NCBI RefSeq assembly: GCF_016808095.1 | Contig: NC_068971.1 | Location: 48,792,131-48,856,130, forward strand | Reading direction: 5' to 3' | Source: Vigna angularis | Taxonomy: Eukaryota > Streptophyta > Magnoliopsida > Fabales > Fabaceae | DNA: 64,000 nt | Shown: positions 59,997 through 64,000 of the stretch, piece after piece | How the letters are laid out: each line of letters opens with the position of its first letter | Position numbering within the stretch: position 1 is the first letter of the stretch | Notes under the pieces: generated by a model | Databases searched by the model: none | What the model was told of the DNA's origin: nothing | What the model saw: only the letters and a program-made list of their open reading frames with translations | Position numbers and translations under genes: made by a program

Positions 59997-62900
59997 TTAG
60001 GGAAAAAGTTTATGACCTCCCCCTTTTCGCCAAACACCACGCACAGGTGGCCCTCCTCCAGGTTCATCGTTAACTTCTGAGCTGTCTGTTTTTCCAGGAT
60101 CAGGTTGATCAAAAAGGGCCGAAGCAGAACCATCACCAAGTCGCACTCTCAGGAACTTTGAACCTTTCTTGCGTTGCTTGTTCCCACCACCACCATCCTC
60201 TCTAACTTGAGTAGATAAACTGCCATTTGATGTTTCAGTCTTCCCACTAAGCTTCACCGCAGGTTGACTTCCAGAATTGGTATCAGTCCGCTGTTCGATT
60301 TTTAATTTGCCCCTGTCGCTTCGGTAATCATCCCTTGATAGCACCTCCACCTTCTCTTCTGAAGATTTATAATTTGCCTGTAGCTGATGTACGGTGCTTA
60401 AAAAGTTATCTGCTAATTTCTCTGTGGGGTTACTCCCCCTACTATCTACAGACTTACCTTTACCTTTCTTGTTTACATTACTGTCTTTGCGATGGGTGCT
60501 TGTGCTGCTTTGAACCAAGTTATTTTCCAGTAAAACATCTCTTTGCAAGCTAGCACTAACAAGCTCTGCCCGCTTCTGAGTATCAGGGCATGATCTTGCC
60601 AACTCAAGCACAAGACGAGACAAGCCAAAGTTCTGCACATAGTCCATATACGTTTCCGTATCTATTGTGCCTTGGCCATATTGGGCAGATATATCCTTAA
60701 ACATACTGTATCTTTCTTCATCAAAATCAAGAGCACATCGAATCTTTTCAATCAGGGACTGGTTAGCAGACTGAACATTTTCCACATTCAATGAAGAATG
60801 ACTGCTAGCAGGTATCTTGCTCGCTTGTGGAGCAGAAACAGGAGGAAAATCAGATAGTGAAGCTTCAACAGAGTTGTTCTCCATGAGATTCGGGGCAGAT
60901 GCAGAGTGAACAATTCTAACATTGTCACGTGTGTCCCTCGATGAACCACCAGGTAAGTGTCCACGAGAAGTTCTTTGGGTAGACTGAATAGAACCAGCAT
61001 AAGTTGATGATGAAAGTCCACTGTTAATTACAGTCTTCTTTGTCTGCCCAGACTTACGAGAAAGACCCAGAGCATTATTTGATGACTGTCCAAATTGTGA
61101 AGGATTACTTGACGGTTGTACCAGTCCACGACCTGCTGCTGGCCAAGCATTACCAGAATTAACAACTGTTACAGTTCTGTTGTTATGACGACGCAGACGT
61201 GCAGCCATGGAATTACTAGATGAGCCTTCGACTTCCTGTTTGGATCCTTGATGGCCATTGTTGGAAGTTACGGGTAGTGGTGGAAATGAAGAATCCTCCA
61301 GTGGTCCACTCCTTGAGCTATGTCCCAAGGCTTGAAGGTATCTTGAAGATGCTTCAAAACCAGTGACAGCCAATGATTCAAATGGCTGAATGAAAGAATC
61401 AATGTCTCCATTCCCATCATCAACAGCAACTTGCCCACTACCTGATGCTGATTGATTACGAAATGTTTGCTCTACATTAGCTGTTTCTAGACTAGCTTCA
61501 ATGGCCATCGCAAGTTGGTTTTCAGTAAAATCACGACGAAAAGAACGATTTCTTCCACGGCGTTGCTCTTGTTCATTACCATGTCTGTATCGGAAGCTAG
61601 TTGGAATCTGTAACAGAGGGAATGTAGCTACAGTTATTTCATAAGGGAATGCAAATAATCTAGGAAATAATTTGTCATTGGAGAACACATTCAAAAGAAA
61701 AGATTGTCACTATACATGCCTGAAGAGCAGCATTCCGCTTAGATCGTGACATCCGTCCTCCATGTTCGATAGCATTATGCTTCTAAGCAATAATCAAGGG
61801 AAAAAATCAACAAAGACAGAATAAACCTCATAATAACACCAACACATCTAATAATTTTATAGTAAAAGACAAAAATAATAAGGCCCAAATGCACAGGCCT
61901 GAGAATCATTATGCAGCTACATAAAAAGCACATAGGCACATTCTAAGCAAATCACTAAAATGAGATTCATGTGCTATAAATAATCACTCACCTTCATCTC
62001 TGCTTCAGATTGAAAAACAACAAATTTCTTAGCAAGACAAGCCTCATCTTCACATAAGAAGTGCTCTTTACGGAAGTGAATCTGTACAAGACATGTCAAT
62101 ATAAATACTTCAATTTCAAATGACAGGAAAGATCTTGTAAACCCATTTAGTTAATAAGAGAGTAAAACGAGCCTAAAGCATATATCTTGCCTCTAGGTCA
62201 TCATAATTCTTAAAGTAGTCATACTGCCCTGTATGCTGCCTGCATTAAGAAGTACAAATATTACAAGTCTTAATTTATGACACACCAATTGTACATGGGA
62301 TTAGCTTAGTTGTTACCTCTGGCATATATGACAAGTATAATGCTCTGTAGACATATGCACGTACAACTCATTGTCTCCATAAAATCGGGTTCTGCAATAT
62401 TCACATATGGGATGCCCCATGAAACCACCTCTCTCACTCTCACTTCCATCCACCTCAGAATCACCTGTGCTTATGTGTTGATTCAACTGTGCTCTGGTAT
62501 ATAGCTTTTGCTCACATATAAAAACCTAATTCACAGAAACGGTTACAAGTCTCACAGTCAATAGAAAAGATTACAAGTTATATCGTCCAGGTAATTCTTA
62601 TCAGACATATCATGAAATGTCACCTTCCTGCCCTCCAAACACAAACTGCACATATGCAACTTGTGACGGTGGAATATATGACCCTTCAATTGCCCTATAT
62701 TCTTAAACTGTTCTCGTCGCCTTGAAGCAGAACCCTGTGGTTGTTCATCCGTCTTGTCACATATACTGCACGAAAGTCTACACATAGCCTTGATCATCTT
62801 GTAATGGTCCACATCATCAAAAAATGCATTTGTATCCTCATGGTACCAATATGATCCAATCTTGCCCTCCCTTACATCCGAAGGAAGGGCAGCAAAATCA

Positions 62901-63761
62901 TTAATCATCTTTGTATAATCTCCTAGAGCCTGGCAGTACGCAGTAAAATTGAATATCAACATCAAAACATAGCACAGATTACAATAACGTATAGTTAGCA
63001 GAGCAAGCCCTGCTATCAACATCGACAGGATTAAAGGCTGCATCATTGAATAAAACACAGCTTGCAAATCATGTTTAACCAAATCATGAATTGTTAAATC
63101 CAGCGGTTTAGAAGCAAAATCAAGTAAAAATCTTCAGATACAAAACATGCTATTTTGGGTGAATTACAAACTTCCATTAGATCAATAGAAAAGTTCCACA
63201 AAACAAGCGCCACGTTTAAATTGGTTCATACATGAATGCAGGAACAAATAAGCCGCGCCAATATAATTGACAGTGATCGCAGAGTAAAAATTTCGCAATA
63301 AACCTCAAATAAGGGATAAATATACGCTCCAATAACTCGAAACAACTTGAAACTACAGCTAACAGATACCAAAGATTCCTCTAATTGTTAAAAATGCATG
63401 TCATAATCGCACACAACGGTAAGTGTCAATGTGGAAAAGTAAAGATTTTAACTCAATCTACCCAGAGCTCAAATACTCTTCAACAAGAGCAGTGGACGTA
63501 AAACAATATCAAAAAACCTGGACTTAGCAAGAAAAAAGAAAAACGACAGAAATTAAGCGGGAAGAAAAAAGAGAGTTGGGCATTGGGCACGACCTTGGTG
63601 ACGAATACGTGGTTGCATTCGGTCTTGCAGATGCAGCAACAGCGATTGTCGCATATGAAACGGAGGCGAGCGACGCACGTGGAGCACACCTCCCGGTGCA
63701 AACAGGGTCCGTAGGCGACCCATTCCAAAGGCTCTGCGCAAACAGCACAACAGTCATCCAT
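59997..63761 (-). CDS. ZNF598/Hel2-type E3 ubiquitin ligase (At3g62240-like)
   Basis: RING and C2H2 zinc-finger ligase; yeast Hel2 and human ZNF598 sense collided ribosomes and ubiquitinate 40S proteins, starting ribosome-associated quality control. Seven coding exons on the minus strand: 63594-63761, 62624-62929, 62317-62525, 62191-62239, 61992-62081, 61720-61782, 59997-61607 (2,496 bp, 831 aa), in phase throughout. RING at residues 5-45: C5-x2-C8, C20-x-H22, C26-x2-C29, C42-x2-C45. C2H2-type fingers span about 130-275 (for example CSLCLEGRK, CEYCRTRF, YTCHICQRQHTGQYDY, HFLCEDEACLAKKF). The single 1.6-kb last exon codes for a low-complexity S/N/Q-rich region and a conserved basic C-terminus (KKGSKFLRVRLGDG, GVWRKGGGHKLFP). 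Introns after 62191 and after 61720 use GC donors. Confidence 0.94.
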
Positions 63762-63862
63762 CTCTTCTCCTCTCCTCTTGGTTGTTGATTATTAATTACT
63801 AAGCTCTGAAATCACAAACCCCAGCTCCAGTGCCGGATCAGACAGGAAGTTAGGTTATTGCA

Positions 63863-63865
<3 letters not shown>

Positions 63866-63909
<44 letters not shown>
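63866..63909. repeat. (GA)n / (CT)n microsatellite in ZNF598 leader
   Basis: About 44 bp of GA on the plus strand, read as CT in the gene's direction, about 105 bp upstream of the ZNF598 start codon. CT-rich leaders and Y-patches are common in plant core promoters, so it probably lies in or near the 5' UTR. Confidence 0.9.
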
Positions 63910-63915
<6 letters not shown>

Positions 63916-64000
63916 TCGATTGGAATTGGGGTTCTAGGGTTCGAGAACGATTGCGGGTGTGGATCTTAAATCAATGGTTTAAATATATAAGTGATGATTT

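Overview
This is plant nuclear DNA, most likely from a dicot and probably a phaseoloid legume. The window is strongly AT-rich, its genes carry many short GT-AG (and a few GC-AG) introns, and LTR, TRIM, LINE and Mutator-like remnants fill the gaps. The legume assignment is an inference from the look of the S-adenosylmethionine synthase proteins and of the repeats; the sequence contains no direct species marker. Nothing prokaryotic, organellar or viral was seen, and there is no CRISPR array.

Six intact protein-coding genes, all on the minus strand, can be read exon by exon. From high to low coordinate they are: (1) a ZNF598/Hel2-type RING/C2H2 ubiquitin ligase (59,997-63,761; 7 coding exons, 831 aa); (2) a WDR6/Trm734-type WD40 protein (47,044-58,416; 20 exons, 1,363 aa); (3) and (4) two nearly identical intronless-CDS S-adenosylmethionine synthases (38,012-39,196 and 28,185-29,369; 394 aa each, each with a leader intron); (5) a PTI1-like kinase (20,228-22,550; 7 exons, 361 aa); (6) a triose-phosphate-translocator-family sugar-phosphate transporter (9,469-15,295; 9 exons, 374 aa). 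Every exon set keeps the reading frame across all junctions. From memory, the transporter / PTI1-like kinase / SAM synthase order resembles the Arabidopsis At3g17430-At3g17410-At3g17390 neighbourhood, which suggests old microsynteny.

Layout. 1-622: Copia-type remnant (LTR plus start of gag). 711-1,100: last exons of an unrecognised one-TM protein. 1.1-9.4 kb: AT-rich, with a short Mutator-like derivative (4,206-5,083) and a GC-rich Pack-MULE-like element with 200-bp inverted repeats and a 9-bp target duplication (7,348-8,691). 9.4-16.2 kb: transporter gene, its introns invaded by a Ty3/gypsy integrase remnant and a perfect solo LTR. 16.2-20.2 kb: degenerate 27-bp minisatellite and a TRIM with an initiator-Met primer-binding site. 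20.2-23.2 kb: PTI1-like kinase. 23.2-28 kb: AT-rich spacer and LTR-like DNA. 27.7-44.4 kb: a three-unit segmental duplication around SAM synthase with two live genes and two decayed relics, interrupted by repeat DNA. 45.6-46.5 kb: dead LINE. 47-63.8 kb: WDR6 and ZNF598 genes.

Functionally the genes are housekeeping rather than a dedicated pathway. SAM synthase makes the methyl donor that tRNA methylation (WDR6 partner Trm7/FTSJ1) ultimately uses, and WDR6 and ZNF598 both act on translation, but the adjacency is probably coincidental. I found no convincing new biological system. The best leads are the SAM synthase array (coding identity far above flank identity, conserved AC element, CDS-less relics), three GC-AG introns, a duplicated C-terminal coding segment beyond the transporter stop codon, and the GC-rich cargo of the Pack-MULE-like element.
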